Assembly: GCA_900547785.1 (NCBI GenBank)
Contig: URIB01000001.1
Location: forward strand, 62,001 to 126,000
From: an uncultured Dialister sp.
GTDB taxonomy: Bacteria; Bacillota; Negativicutes; Veillonellales; Dialisteraceae
Direction of reading: 5' to 3'
DNA: 64,000 nt
This document shows positions 23,991 through 35,052 of the stretch, in pieces. The stretch's first letter is position 1. Each line of letters opens with the position of its first letter. Both the position numbers and the translations under genes were made by a program. The notes under the pieces were generated by a model. It was not told the DNA's origin, searched no databases, and saw nothing but the letters and a program-made list of their open reading frames with translations.

Positions 23991-26900
23991 ATGGACGAAT
24001 TATGGGCAAAAAGCACGAATATAGAAGAAGATGAAACTGTAGATAAAGTGGTCAAGAACAGAGTCGATCGAATTTTATTGGGCATTCAGCCAATCAACCC
24101 GAATACAGATCTAAGAGGGACTCCTACTATTGATACAACGCCGCATACAGAGCCTAAGAATATAGCACAAAAAATAGGAGACGGGATAAGCTATGCAGCA
24201 GAAGGAATAAAAAAGACAGCTTCCGAATGGGCAGATAACAGACTTCAAAATATGAGTATGGACATCTATAGCAATCTGTATGATCCCGATCCGGATAAAG
24301 AAAAAAGACTCCAACAAGCCCATGAGATAGGAGACCCCTTGGGACTTCCTGCACAAATGCTGGTAGATTCCAAAGAAGCCTATGAGATGGCACAGAATCA
24401 ATATGCATGGATGAGAACACAGGAAATCATGCAGGGGAAAGCATTCTCCGCAAATGCATTAAAAGAACTCTATCCGGAACTGGTAGATATAGCGATGGAC
24501 GATCCGGTGTCTGCATCATTGGCTTTAAAGAAAGCAGACCAGATTCTCCATGACCGGGGCATTATAGTAGGCGCAAGTCCCTTGAGCATGACCGGAGAGC
24601 CGTCAGTCTTGGAAGAAACATTTAAAACTTTTGCCAATGCCTGGGAAGCCGGTCAGAATATGGATAAAATTTCAGAAATCGGATACAAGGCTAAAAATGG
24701 AGAAATTACCATTGATGAAATGAACAACCGGATAGAGAAAATTAACAAACAAACGAAAGAATATGAAGGGGAATCCCTTCCGGGAATCATTGCTACAGAA
24801 ACGGTAAAACAAATATCCATGATGTCCACGCAAATGCTTAGAAGTGCTCCTGTAGGTCTTGCCGCAGGAGTAGGACTTATGACTGTGGTAGGTGCACCTT
24901 TGGTAGGCGCTGCTTTGGTCGCAACTATTTTTTATTCCTCTTTGCGTTCCAATGCAGGAAGTAACTACTACAGACTGGTGAATAAAAGGAATAGCGACGG
25001 AAGCAGAATGTATACCGACGGGGAAGCGAAAAAAATGGCCGATAGAGAAGCGGTCATGCAAGCGGCTGTCGAAACGGGACTTATGACTGTTGCCTACGGC
25101 ACATTGGGAAAGGTATTTGGTAAAGGAATAGCCAAGGCGGCAATCATGAATGCGTCCACAAGGAACAAACTTCTATCTGCCAGTCGTGGAGCCATGAGGA
25201 AATATGCGGCGAAAGAAGCAGCGAAGCAATATGTAAAAGGCACGGCGGCAGAAGTCGCAGAAGAGGGATGGCAGGATTTGATTTCTACGACAGATGAATG
25301 GATCGTAGGGAAAGATAAAACCATTAATGCCAAAGCGATGTGGAACAGCGCGGTAAGTGCTATGTTTGAAGCACTTCCGGCGGCGATAGGGATGGGACTT
25401 CCCGGGGCCGTTCTTTCCGGCGGAGGAAATTATCTGGGACTCAAGAATCTGACCAAAGAAGATTGGACTATGGCCAGAGAAGCCTACTACCGGGAAAATG
25501 AAAAAAATATGACAAATACCATTCTCAAAGAACGAGACGGCAATGCCATATTTAAAATATCCCCCGACGTATTTGCCCAAAAGACACAGGCACAAATGGA
25601 TAAAGCGGGCATGGGCACCGTTTATATAGATGCAGCTACCGCGGCAGAAACAGAAAAAGGAAGAGAAGCACTGAATCGCCTTGTGGAAGAAGAAATCGCG
25701 ACCCAAGAACAAGTAGACAGTGCCGTAAAAGACGGCTCCCAATTAGAACTGAAATCGGGCGTATATATGCAGAAAGTCAACGAAGAAACAGCCGGTATAC
25801 TTTCCGATTATGCCGCCTTTGATAAAAACGGAAAAACAATCCATGAAATTAATGAAGCAAGACAACGATTAATAAAAACAATAAACCTTGTGAACCAAAC
25901 CAAAGAGAAACGAGAACAGGAAGTGGCAGAAACCATTTTAGAAAGAGATTTTGAAGAGGGACTTGAAAAAGAAGCCATGCGCAAAATCTTTGCAGAAGGA
26001 ATGGATGATATCAAAGGAAACTATAAAAAACTTAAAGAAGAAGCCTTCAAAGCCTATGGAAATCTGATCGGATATGACCATTATGCCGGCTATACACCTC
26101 TTGGCATTGACCTGGTACCCGTAGAAGCAGGTGCTAAAAACTACCAAACGGGAGAAATAGATACTACCGGCCATGTAGGAGACAGATATATCCGGCAGTC
26201 GAACAACGAAGCATGGTACTCCGATGCGTGGAAGAAATATGGAAGAAAGCCGAATAAAAGAGAACTCTATGACATAGCAGAAAGAGAAACCATAAAAGAA
26301 ATAGATAGCGCCGTCTACACCGAAGAAGAAAGAAAACAGGCATTGGATACGATAGAGCAGGCCAGAAAAGAAGCGGAAACTTTTGAACAGCTGGAAGGCT
26401 ATATCAACGGGTTAGACACCAAAGAGATTACAGAAAGAACACTCCTTTCAGAAAAAGCCTACAACATGGTCTATCTGCCTACAATAGAAGCATTGAAAAA
26501 TGCTCCTGCCAAAGTAGCAGAAGCCAAAAGAGAAAGTGCTTTTATATATGCCCGTATGGTGGATAATTTTGCGGAGATGTATAAATTGCCGATAGAAAAT
26601 ATAGTTGCTTTACTTCAAGTGAATCACGGCAAAGTCCAAAACTACGGTACAGACAAAAGTTATGAACAGGCTATGTTTGATGTAAGAAAAGCGGGTATAG
26701 TCAGTTTGAGCCAGTTTCATGAACGGATAGAGAAAGGTGAAGCGGAAGGGAAAGAAGTTAATAAGATAAAGTATACCGATGATAACGGAGTTACTTATGC
26801 AGAATCATATGTACGACATGCGGTAGAAAAACATGGACTAACCAAAGAGAATTTAGAGGATATTGAGCAAAATATAAACAGTATCTACGGAGTGGATATA

Positions 26901-29900
26901 AGTAATTGGGGTGAAGGTGATTACAAGGGGAAATTTAATGGAATTACAATTATCGGTAGAGTAGATGGGAAGTTATCATCTTATTATGTATGTTTGGAAT
27001 TTACACCAGAGGGGAATGTATGGTTTAAAACCGCAGCTAAAGGTACAAAAGAAGGTATTAACAGCAAAATAAAAGAAAGATCTGCCGGACGTCTTTCATC
27101 TTCTATAAAGAAGACGCAGGGCGCGGCCGGTCAGTCTCTTTCTTCTATATCTACTATACAGAAAGAATTAGGAATCGTCAAGAAAGAAGAATATAATCAA
27201 AAAGCGTATCACGGAAGCCCTTATGCCTTTGACCGGTTCGACTTGGGAGCCATAGGAACAGGAGAAGGGAGACAAGCACATGGTTGGGGGCTGTACTTTG
27301 CGAAAGATAGAAAAGTGGCTGCCAACTATCGTATATTAAAAGACCACGATATGAATTACAAAGGACAGCCGATAGGGAAACTTCGTGACGATTTGGAAAG
27401 TAAAAAAGATTGGGATAAGCTGACCATTGTTGATGATTTTATCAATGAACAGGATATATCCCGAATGGACATGTCAAACTATGAAGAGGATACGGTTCAT
27501 TGGTTTAAAAAAGAAATTTACCCGAATGTTGAAAGACAATCCAGTCTTTTGCAAGTAGATATCCCGGATAATGAATACCTTTTGAATAAAGATGCTCCCT
27601 TGAGTAAGCAGTCGCAAAAAGTAAAGGAGGGAATTGTTGAGTATTATAAATCAAGACCGGACGATTATATTGCTATATCTGCTGATGAGTTAGGGGACGA
27701 AACGGGGGATAGTTTTTATAAAGAAGTTGTTTTACAAATGAAACGGGAAGGAAGCAATACTCCCGAAAAAGATGCGTCTCTCTTGCTTAACAAATTGGGA
27801 ATCAAAGGGCTTGCTTATCATGGTGGTCGTGACGGTCAATGTTTCGTTGTGTTTGATGATAAGGCCATTAAGACGATTAACCGATACAATCAAACGGTGA
27901 ACCGGAACATAGTATCTGAGGCGAAACTGGCACAGGACGAAGCGGCATTTTCTCATAATGTTGACCTTTTTATGGATGGGAAACTTAAGAGCGGGAATGT
28001 AAAAGTAATGACAACGCCTTTGGTGATGAAACTTGTCGGAGCAGAAATTTTGCCGGTAGAAACAAGTACAACTGTTTTATCAAAGCTCCTTCATGGAAAG
28101 CACAGCAATGAATTGGATGAGAACATTGTAAAACAAATTCCGAGAGCACTAACAGATCCCGTTGCTGTGTTCCAATCAAAAACAAAAAAAGGCAGATTAG
28201 TCGTTGCTTTAGAGTTAAAAGATAAAAACAAGTCGCCGATTGTCGTTCCGTTTGCGTTGGATATATCAAGTAATCCTGTAGACACATCTAATGGATATTA
28301 TATGAACTTTATTACTAGTGCATACGGAAAAGATCATAAAGGACGTCCGAATATAAAATGGTTTTATGATGAAATAAATGCAGGGCGTATGTGTTATGGC
28401 AACAAAAAGAAGCTTACCAAACTTTTAGGTACAGCGGGGCTCTATTTGCCCCAACCTCCTAAAAGCAATAAGCTTCTTTTAGATATTCAAAGCGTACCAA
28501 ATGAAACAGACCTTGTCAAGCTGAAGAATGAAAATCCGGAATATTATCAAAAGAAAGAACAATATGCAGGCGCTTATGATGCAGGAGAAAATGCCATTCA
28601 CATTTTTTCTGCAGGCAATCAAAGTACAGTCGTCCACGAAGCAGCCCACTGGTGGCTTTCTATGCTTAGCCGGATAGCTGAAGATAAAGAGTTTGAAGAA
28701 ATATCCAAAGAAAACCCACAGATGGAAGCGGCGTTGAAAAAGGCAAAAAAAGATAGAATGGATATCCGTGCCTGGGCTATGTACGCACCGGAGGTCATGA
28801 AAGAATATAAAGGGACGGTTCTTGAAAAAGAATTTAATGCCTATGAAAAAGAAATACAACAAAATCCCCGGGACAAAGAATGGCAAGAACGATTTATCCA
28901 GGAACGATTTGCAAGAGGCTTTGAAAGGTATCTCATGACAGGAAAAGCACCGACTAAAGAACTGCAAGGTGCTTTCCGGCGGTTTAAAAAATGGATGATT
29001 TCTGTTTACAGGACGACAAAAGAGATCATGAAAAACCCACAGCAAGCATTGGGACTGAAAGAGCCGCCTGCGGAAATAAAAGACATATTTGACCATATGC
29101 TCGCCACAGAGGAAGAAATCAATGCATGGTCAGCAGAAAAAAGACTACATACCATCTATGATACGGGAATTGACTATACAAAGACGGAAAAAGAAAATGT
29201 AGCCGGCTGGCTTGAGGATATCAAAGAAACCATTAAGGAAGAAGCATTATCCTATTTCATGCACCAAATCAAAGGGGAACAAATGCAGAACTTTGAAACA
29301 AGGCAACTTCCGGAGATGATGGAAACATTTAAAGAACAATTGATATATAACCCTGTATACAGATTGGAAGCATTGCGAAGTAAAAACCTGTTTCCTACAA
29401 AAGAAATGTGGAACAAAGCATTAGAAGCGGAAGGATATACGGAAGAAACCTACATAAAAGCTGTAAAGGAAGCGGGAGGGAGCATAGAAGAACAAATCAA
29501 AAATTTTGAAAAAACGCAAAGAGAAAACTTCAAAAGCAGTTTGTCAGATAAAGACTATATTCGTAGGCTGGCGGAAGAGAAAATGGAGTCGGAAGAAGGG
29601 AAAGCCAAGCTTGCGGAAATCGAAAAAGAAATGCTGGGCAAACGAATTAAAAAATATGGAAGAGTAGCTGCAGCCGCACTCTTGGAATTAGAAAGAATAG
29701 AAAAGAAAGATGTCAAGAATACAGCCTGGAAGGTCATTTATGAAATTAAAAAAGAAAACGGACTCTTAACAAAAGAAGATGAAGCACATGGAGAGAAAGT
29801 TAAGAGTGAAGAAATTGAAGAACTCAAGCTGCAAATCGCCGGTATACAAAACGGGCTGAATGAAGCAGCCGCTTCACTCTACTACACACCTGTAGACCTG

Positions 29901-32702
29901 AAACAGGAGGCAAGAGCCTTCCTTTATGGAAAGGAAATCTATAAAGCCACTAATTATAAATGGTGGAATAGAAAAGCCGAAGCGGAAGGAAGAAAAGCGG
30001 CAGAGGCCATGAAAGAAAGACACTGGTCAACGGCAGCATACAGGAAACAAAGACAACTCCGGTTTTCTTACAATGCCCTCATGGCCAAAGAATATGATGA
30101 CCATGTAAGAACCGTATTGCACGGAAACCCTAAAGCCTCTACCGATATCTATGACAAAGACGGACTGGAAAAATACGGAATCATCGGATTAATTAACCGC
30201 GTAAGCAAAAGAGATTCATCCATACAAATGAAAAATAATGCCAGGTATTTTATCCACCACCTGGCTTTTCAATTGGGGCTTATTACAAAAGACGGAAACG
30301 CTCCGTTAGACGGAGCCGGAAATCCCGCACCCTTTGACTGGAAAAATCTAAATGCGGAAATAGACGTTTTATCCGTCATGGAAGGACAGTCACCGGAAGA
30401 TATTGTACCCCAGTGGATTAAGACTATATTTGAAAGAAAAGACAAAACCAATATAAGAGATCTCCCGGTAGTGGATTTTGACGAGCTGGTCGAGGTATGC
30501 AAAGAAGTTTATAAAATGGGAAGAAGAGAGTATGAAGGGAATACCTTTGCCGGAGAGAATGGAAAACTCTTATCGTTTTCTGATGCCGCTGAAATCATTG
30601 TGGATAAGATGGGTATTTCGTTTGAAAATCCAAAGCTGAAGAAGCTGGGGGAAACAAAGCTTAAAAAGGTAAAAGACAAAGCCGGAAACTGGGTGGGGGA
30701 ACTGGCCCTACCGGAAATCTTTATAGAAAGAATGGGTCCGGAAATTTACAACTTGATTTATAAACCAATGGATAACGCGTTTCAAGTGAAGCGAAAGCTT
30801 GAGTCGGAGGCAAGAGAAAAGTTCAAAGAAATTATGAATATCTATCCGGACAGAGAAACCTGGAGAAAAATCAGGGCAGATAAAATATACAAATTGACAG
30901 AAGATGTAGATGGGAAACCGGTTATTGTTACCAAAGAAATATTACTGTCCATAGCACTCAATATGGGGACTAAAACCAATCAAGAAAGAGTCTCTGAAAC
31001 ATACGGTATGACATACAATGCCATAATGAATGCTTTAGAAACATACATGGATAACAGAGATTGGGATTTTGTAGAAGCCGTATGGGAGCATATTAACTCC
31101 TACTGGCCGCAGAGGAATATCGTCCAAAATTCTTTATATGGAGTCCCTTTAGGTAAAGTACCTGGACAGACGATTGTTCTTTCAAACGGAAGAAAAATAA
31201 AAGGTATGTACTACCCGATTAAATATGATGGAGAGCTTTCAAGTAAAACAAAAGAAAGAGAACTCAATGATATTGTGCGGAAAGAAATGCTGGGAAGTCA
31301 TACTTTCAATATAGGAATGGGCTCGACTAAAAAAAGAGCGGAAGGTTCCGGCGGACAATATATACGGGACGATTTAGAAGTTTATATTGAGTACATCAAT
31401 GAAAGTATCAATCATATTGCCATGAGAGAAACAACTGCGGATATTTACAAACTTCTTGCCCGGAAAGATGTGGCGGAAGCTATTACGGATAAATACGGCT
31501 CGGAAGCACATAGGCGGTTATTACAATGGGCAACGGACTGTTGGCATGATCCGGTAGATAAGCTGGGAAATCTTGAAAGATACCTGGACAGGATGCGCAA
31601 AAAATTTACAATGGCAACTATGGGTTACCGCGTATCTACCGCTCTATTAAACATGGCAAATATTCCTCTGGTCATAGAAAAGACAGGAGCCCGTAATTTC
31701 ATTCGCGGCCTATCCGATATGTATATGAGCGGTGCTGATAAATACAGGGAGCAGAGAGCGTTTGTTTTTGAAAAATCTTCCTTCATGAAGGAAAGAGCCA
31801 CTACCATGGATAGAGACTTGGCAAGAGGACTCCGGATGAAAGAAGACAGAGGAACATCCAAAGCGGTATCGAAGATAAAAGGCGGGAAAGAAATCATCGA
31901 CCAATACGGATTCTCTCTGATTGCAGAAACGGATTTTATGTTTTCTCTTCCTGAATGGATACAAACCTATAACAATACCGTTTTTGAATTACAAATGAAA
32001 AGAAATATGACCGCCGAAGAAATAGACAAAGAAGCAGTCAGAAAAGCAGATAAGATCGTAAGGGAAACCTTCGGAAGCGGTGAAATGAAAGATCGTCCGG
32101 CGGTAGTGAAAAGCAGATTTTTATCACAGCTCCTTCCCTTTTATAGTTATACTTCTCTGGTACTTAACCAATTCATTCGCGGAGGATATGACATTGTCGA
32201 CGGGAAAGGACCGGGAAGATTGATTCGTTCTTTTATTTTCTGGTATTTGTTCGGCCCCGCCTTTGAAGGTGCCTTGCGGTATCTTATTGATCAGGCAACA
32301 GGGAATGATAAATACACTTTTCTGGAACGTTTGGGATACTCCTATGCATCTAATGGACCCGTCAGCGGACTTCCTGTTGCAAGAGATGTTGTGCCGGCCA
32401 TGTATTCTCTATTCATGGGGATGTATAGCGAGGGAGCAGTGCCTGAGGTATCAGGATTACAAATTATAGAAGATATTTATAAAACAGGCAGTGCCGTCAA
32501 ATCGAATAATAAAGATTGGATTGATGTGGGACAGGCGGCAACCAAAACCACTAATAAATTAACAGGATTATCTGATACCGTCACCGACGGTCTGTGGGCT
32601 ATCGCGCGTCTCACCTTTACAGATACAGACACCACAGCCTTTGAGTCGATAGCTTCAATTTTATTTGACAGAAAGATAAAAAAGAAAGGAGAACGTAAGT
32701 GA
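23991..32702 (+). CDS. Giant polyvalent virion protein: nuclease-like, ART-like, MuF-C-like and zincin domains
   Basis: 2903 residues from ATG 23991 (GAGGAGA upstream), more than twice the length of T7 gp16. Hydrophobic stretches near residues 283-323, 358-386 and 456-484 could form a channel. Residues about 920-1025 (SYVRHAVEKHGL through EGNVWFKTAAKG) resemble a BECR-fold nuclease domain. Residues about 1070-1296 are ADP-ribosyltransferase-like (AYHGSPYAFDRF, GEGRQAHGWGLYFAKD, end GLAYHGGRDGQCFVVFDD). Residues about 1336-1490 fit the MuF C-terminal domain (KQIPRALTDPVAVFQSKTKKGRLVV). HEAAH at 1549-1553 is a zincin metallopeptidase site. The last 1,300 residues are coiled-coil and membrane-active. 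By context it is ejected with the DNA; the enzyme domains may modify host targets or defences. Confidence 0.8.
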   Translation: MDELWAKSTNIEEDETVDKVVKNRVDRILLGIQPINPNTDLRGTPTIDTTPHTEPKNIAQKIGDGISYAAEGIKKTASEWADNRLQNMSMDIYSNLYDPDPDKEKRLQQAHEIGDPLGLPAQMLVDSKEAYEMAQNQYAWMRTQEIMQGKAFSANALKELYPELVDIAMDDPVSASLALKKADQILHDRGIIVGASPLSMTGEPSVLEETFKTFANAWEAGQNMDKISEIGYKAKNGEITIDEMNNRIEKINKQTKEYEGESLPGIIATETVKQISMMSTQMLRSAPVGLAAGVGLMTVVGAPLVGAALVATIFYSSLRSNAGSNYYRLVNKRNSDGSRMYTDGEAKKMADREAVMQAAVETGLMTVAYGTLGKVFGKGIAKAAIMNASTRNKLLSASRGAMRKYAAKEAAKQYVKGTAAEVAEEGWQDLISTTDEWIVGKDKTINAKAMWNSAVSAMFEALPAAIGMGLPGAVLSGGGNYLGLKNLTKEDWTMAREAYYRENEKNMTNTILKERDGNAIFKISPDVFAQKTQAQMDKAGMGTVYIDAATAAETEKGREALNRLVEEEIATQEQVDSAVKDGSQLELKSGVYMQKVNEETAGILSDYAAFDKNGKTIHEINEARQRLIKTINLVNQTKEKREQEVAETILERDFEEGLEKEAMRKIFAEGMDDIKGNYKKLKEEAFKAYGNLIGYDHYAGYTPLGIDLVPVEAGAKNYQTGEIDTTGHVGDRYIRQSNNEAWYSDAWKKYGRKPNKRELYDIAERETIKEIDSAVYTEEERKQALDTIEQARKEAETFEQLEGYINGLDTKEITERTLLSEKAYNMVYLPTIEALKNAPAKVAEAKRESAFIYARMVDNFAEMYKLPIENIVALLQVNHGKVQNYGTDKSYEQAMFDVRKAGIVSLSQFHERIEKGEAEGKEVNKIKYTDDNGVTYAESYVRHAVEKHGLTKENLEDIEQNINSIYGVDISNWGEGDYKGKFNGITIIGRVDGKLSSYYVCLEFTPEGNVWFKTAAKGTKEGINSKIKERSAGRLSSSIKKTQGAAGQSLSSISTIQKELGIVKKEEYNQKAYHGSPYAFDRFDLGAIGTGEGRQAHGWGLYFAKDRKVAANYRILKDHDMNYKGQPIGKLRDDLESKKDWDKLTIVDDFINEQDISRMDMSNYEEDTVHWFKKEIYPNVERQSSLLQVDIPDNEYLLNKDAPLSKQSQKVKEGIVEYYKSRPDDYIAISADELGDETGDSFYKEVVLQMKREGSNTPEKDASLLLNKLGIKGLAYHGGRDGQCFVVFDDKAIKTINRYNQTVNRNIVSEAKLAQDEAAFSHNVDLFMDGKLKSGNVKVMTTPLVMKLVGAEILPVETSTTVLSKLLHGKHSNELDENIVKQIPRALTDPVAVFQSKTKKGRLVVALELKDKNKSPIVVPFALDISSNPVDTSNGYYMNFITSAYGKDHKGRPNIKWFYDEINAGRMCYGNKKKLTKLLGTAGLYLPQPPKSNKLLLDIQSVPNETDLVKLKNENPEYYQKKEQYAGAYDAGENAIHIFSAGNQSTVVHEAAHWWLSMLSRIAEDKEFEEISKENPQMEAALKKAKKDRMDIRAWAMYAPEVMKEYKGTVLEKEFNAYEKEIQQNPRDKEWQERFIQERFARGFERYLMTGKAPTKELQGAFRRFKKWMISVYRTTKEIMKNPQQALGLKEPPAEIKDIFDHMLATEEEINAWSAEKRLHTIYDTGIDYTKTEKENVAGWLEDIKETIKEEALSYFMHQIKGEQMQNFETRQLPEMMETFKEQLIYNPVYRLEALRSKNLFPTKEMWNKALEAEGYTEETYIKAVKEAGGSIEEQIKNFEKTQRENFKSSLSDKDYIRRLAEEKMESEEGKAKLAEIEKEMLGKRIKKYGRVAAAALLELERIEKKDVKNTAWKVIYEIKKENGLLTKEDEAHGEKVKSEEIEELKLQIAGIQNGLNEAAASLYYTPVDLKQEARAFLYGKEIYKATNYKWWNRKAEAEGRKAAEAMKERHWSTAAYRKQRQLRFSYNALMAKEYDDHVRTVLHGNPKASTDIYDKDGLEKYGIIGLINRVSKRDSSIQMKNNARYFIHHLAFQLGLITKDGNAPLDGAGNPAPFDWKNLNAEIDVLSVMEGQSPEDIVPQWIKTIFERKDKTNIRDLPVVDFDELVEVCKEVYKMGRREYEGNTFAGENGKLLSFSDAAEIIVDKMGISFENPKLKKLGETKLKKVKDKAGNWVGELALPEIFIERMGPEIYNLIYKPMDNAFQVKRKLESEAREKFKEIMNIYPDRETWRKIRADKIYKLTEDVDGKPVIVTKEILLSIALNMGTKTNQERVSETYGMTYNAIMNALETYMDNRDWDFVEAVWEHINSYWPQRNIVQNSLYGVPLGKVPGQTIVLSNGRKIKGMYYPIKYDGELSSKTKERELNDIVRKEMLGSHTFNIGMGSTKKRAEGSGGQYIRDDLEVYIEYINESINHIAMRETTADIYKLLARKDVAEAITDKYGSEAHRRLLQWATDCWHDPVDKLGNLERYLDRMRKKFTMATMGYRVSTALLNMANIPLVIEKTGARNFIRGLSDMYMSGADKYREQRAFVFEKSSFMKERATTMDRDLARGLRMKEDRGTSKAVSKIKGGKEIIDQYGFSLIAETDFMFSLPEWIQTYNNTVFELQMKRNMTAEEIDKEAVRKADKIVRETFGSGEMKDRPAVVKSRFLSQLLPFYSYTSLVLNQFIRGGYDIVDGKGPGRLIRSFIFWYLFGPAFEGALRYLIDQATGNDKYTFLERLGYSYASNGPVSGLPVARDVVPAMYSLFMGMYSEGAVPEVSGLQIIEDIYKTGSAVKSNNKDWIDVGQAATKTTNKLTGLSDTVTDGLWAIARLTFTDTDTTAFESIASILFDRKIKKKGERK

Positions 32703-35050
32703 TACAGCAAACAGTAGCCAGAGTGGTATATCAGGGAGACGGGAGAACAAAAGAATTTCCCTTTGCCTTTCCTGTGCTGGATAGGAAATTTATTTATGTG
32801 ATCATATCGGACAGGAACGGAAGAGAGAAAACGCTGACGAGTGATTACTATGTAGATATGGACAAGCATGTAGTCCTGTATCCCGGGTATCCGAAAGGAG
32901 AAGAACCGGCAGAGGCGGAACGGCCGGCCGTATTGGCACCGGGGGAAAAGATTGTTATCTACCGTAACACGCAGGTATCACAGCTTACGTCGTTGGGGGA
33001 TAAGTGGCCGTTCGACGTGTGCGAGAAAGCACTGGATAAATTGACGATGATTGACCAAGAAAATAAAGAGTCCATATCCCGGACAGTGAGATTGGCAGGA
33101 GCGACGGAAGAGGTAGAAGTAGTATTGCCGCCTCCGGAAAAAGACACGGCTATCGGCTGGTCGGAAGATGAGAAGTCCGTCATCAATGTACCGGTGAAAC
33201 GGTGGCAGGAAGAGGCAAGAGCGGCGGCGGCAGAGGCACAGACGCAGGCAACGCTGGCAAGTGAATATAAGAATGCCGCTGAAGAGGCCCGGAGCAAAGC
33301 GGAAAATGCCGAAGAGAAAGCCGGTGAATATGCCAATAGAGCGGTCAAAGCGGAAGCGAAAGTGTATGAGTACGCCATAGCGGCCAAAGAAAAACATGAT
33401 GCTTTCAGAAAATCGGCAGAAACCGCCATGAATGAAATCAATGCTCTTAACGAAGAAGCGAAAGAGGGCGTGATTCTGACGGGAGAAGCGCAGCGGCGAA
33501 TCATCAAAGAGAATGCGGCTGAGGCCATAGAGAGTGTAAGGAAACAAGGGGAAAATGAGGCGGGGCGTATCAAGGAACAAGGAGACAGCGCCGTCAGCCA
33601 TGTAGAGCTTGAGGGAGACGTCCAAAAAAGTAAAGTAGAAGCGGCCGCGGTTGGTATGGTAGATGCTGCGCAAAAAGCACAAAGCGGCGCGGAAACGGCA
33701 GCAAGGGAAGCGGAAGAGGCAAAGAACAGGGCGCTTTCCCATGCGAGAGAAAGTGAAACACACAGCCAATTAGCAATAATAGCAAAAGAGGCGACGATAG
33801 GCGCCAAAGAAGAAGCCGTGCAGGCAAGAAATGATGCGAAAGCGGCGAAAGAAAGTGCATTAAGTTATAAGAAACAAGCGGAATCGCAGGTATCATTCTC
33901 CAAAACAAATGCACAAACGGCAAAGAACTGGGCGATGTCTACGGTATCACCGGATGGGGCAGCCGATACGGAAAGCGGAACGGGAAAGACGCAGAGTGCC
34001 AGAACGTGGGCATTAACGGCCAAGACGGAAGCGGGAAAAGCGAAAACGGAGGCAAAGAATGCCCAAGCGGAAGTCGGCAAGGCAAAGATAGAAGCTGACA
34101 GAGCCCAGACCTATTCCAAGAAAGCGGAAGAAGCAAAAACGCAGGCGGCGTCCAAAGCAGAGGAGGCGAGAACGGCAGCCGACGAAGCGAAAGAAGCATT
34201 AAAAACGGCGATGGGCGGTGTGGATCTTACCGAATATGCCAAGAAGGAATCACTGGTGGGGCTGGCAAGTACCGAGTATGTGGACGGCAGGATAAAACAT
34301 GTGGTAGGAACAGCCCCCGAAGCATTAGACACGCTGGGAGAAATAGCTGCAGCATTAACTACTAACAAAGACAAGATAGGGACTATTATTACCGAAATAT
34401 CTACCAAGGCAGATAAGGGAACAGTAGAAAATGCTCTTATGGGCAAGGCTACGAAAGAAGAACTTGCCGAAAAAGCGGATAAAGACGCGGTATATACGAA
34501 AACGGAAAGTGACAAACGGTATCTGAAACAAACAGACGCCGAAAGCACCTATCTGAAAATGACAGATGCGGAAATGTACTGCCTATCCAAAGAAGACGCC
34601 CAAAATACCTACCTCTCCAAAACTGATGCGGAAAACACCTACATGAAAAAGACCGGCGGTACATTCCTTACGGCACCGGAAGCGGCGAATACGTACCTCA
34701 AAAAAGACGACGCTGTCAAGAACTATCAACCGAAAGGAAAGTATGTCACAGAAAGCGTTTGGAATGCTGCCTTTAGCATATATATCAACCAGGAAATACA
34801 CAAGCCGGCTATGAATATAGCCTTTTCTGAAGTATACGGCATTACCTTTAACAGCCCGTTGATAGATTATTTTACCAAAAAAGAAATAAAGAATAACTTT
34901 CAGCCCAAAGGGAACTATATCACGCAGGATATTTTGGATAATAACTATGTCAGCAAACAAGAAGCTAATGCTGTTTTTGTACAAGAAAAAGACCTCTACG
35001 ATGGAGACACTATCAAATTACCGAACGGGGCAAAAATAGGAGTGGAATAA
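32699..35050 (+). CDS. Tail fibre protein
   Basis: 783 residues from GTG 32699 (AAAGGAGAAC upstream). The N-terminus YQGDGRTKEFPFAFPVLDRKFIYVII through LTSLGDKWPFDVCEKALDKLTMI is the T7 gp17-like tail-attachment domain. Residues about 170-500 are an Ala/Glu/Lys-rich coiled coil. Residues about 600-675 carry short repeats of the form YLKxxDAExTY, then YQPKGKYVTE repeats, the shaft of many fibres. The C-terminal tip is short (about 60 residues), so the receptor domain may be in one of the two next genes. Confidence 0.88.
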   Translation: MIQQTVARVVYQGDGRTKEFPFAFPVLDRKFIYVIISDRNGREKTLTSDYYVDMDKHVVLYPGYPKGEEPAEAERPAVLAPGEKIVIYRNTQVSQLTSLGDKWPFDVCEKALDKLTMIDQENKESISRTVRLAGATEEVEVVLPPPEKDTAIGWSEDEKSVINVPVKRWQEEARAAAAEAQTQATLASEYKNAAEEARSKAENAEEKAGEYANRAVKAEAKVYEYAIAAKEKHDAFRKSAETAMNEINALNEEAKEGVILTGEAQRRIIKENAAEAIESVRKQGENEAGRIKEQGDSAVSHVELEGDVQKSKVEAAAVGMVDAAQKAQSGAETAAREAEEAKNRALSHARESETHSQLAIIAKEATIGAKEEAVQARNDAKAAKESALSYKKQAESQVSFSKTNAQTAKNWAMSTVSPDGAADTESGTGKTQSARTWALTAKTEAGKAKTEAKNAQAEVGKAKIEADRAQTYSKKAEEAKTQAASKAEEARTAADEAKEALKTAMGGVDLTEYAKKESLVGLASTEYVDGRIKHVVGTAPEALDTLGEIAAALTTNKDKIGTIITEISTKADKGTVENALMGKATKEELAEKADKDAVYTKTESDKRYLKQTDAESTYLKMTDAEMYCLSKEDAQNTYLSKTDAENTYMKKTGGTFLTAPEAANTYLKKDDAVKNYQPKGKYVTESVWNAAFSIYINQEIHKPAMNIAFSEVYGITFNSPLIDYFTKKEIKNNFQPKGNYITQDILDNNYVSKQEANAVFVQEKDLYDGDTIKLPNGAKIGVE

Positions 35051-35052
35051 AA

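Noticed and set aside
32959..33807. Two long leftward frames opposite the tail fibre
   Set aside because: They mirror the Ala/Glu-rich coiled coil of the fibre, giving Ser/Ala/Leu- and Phe/Arg-rich proteins with no domain pattern.
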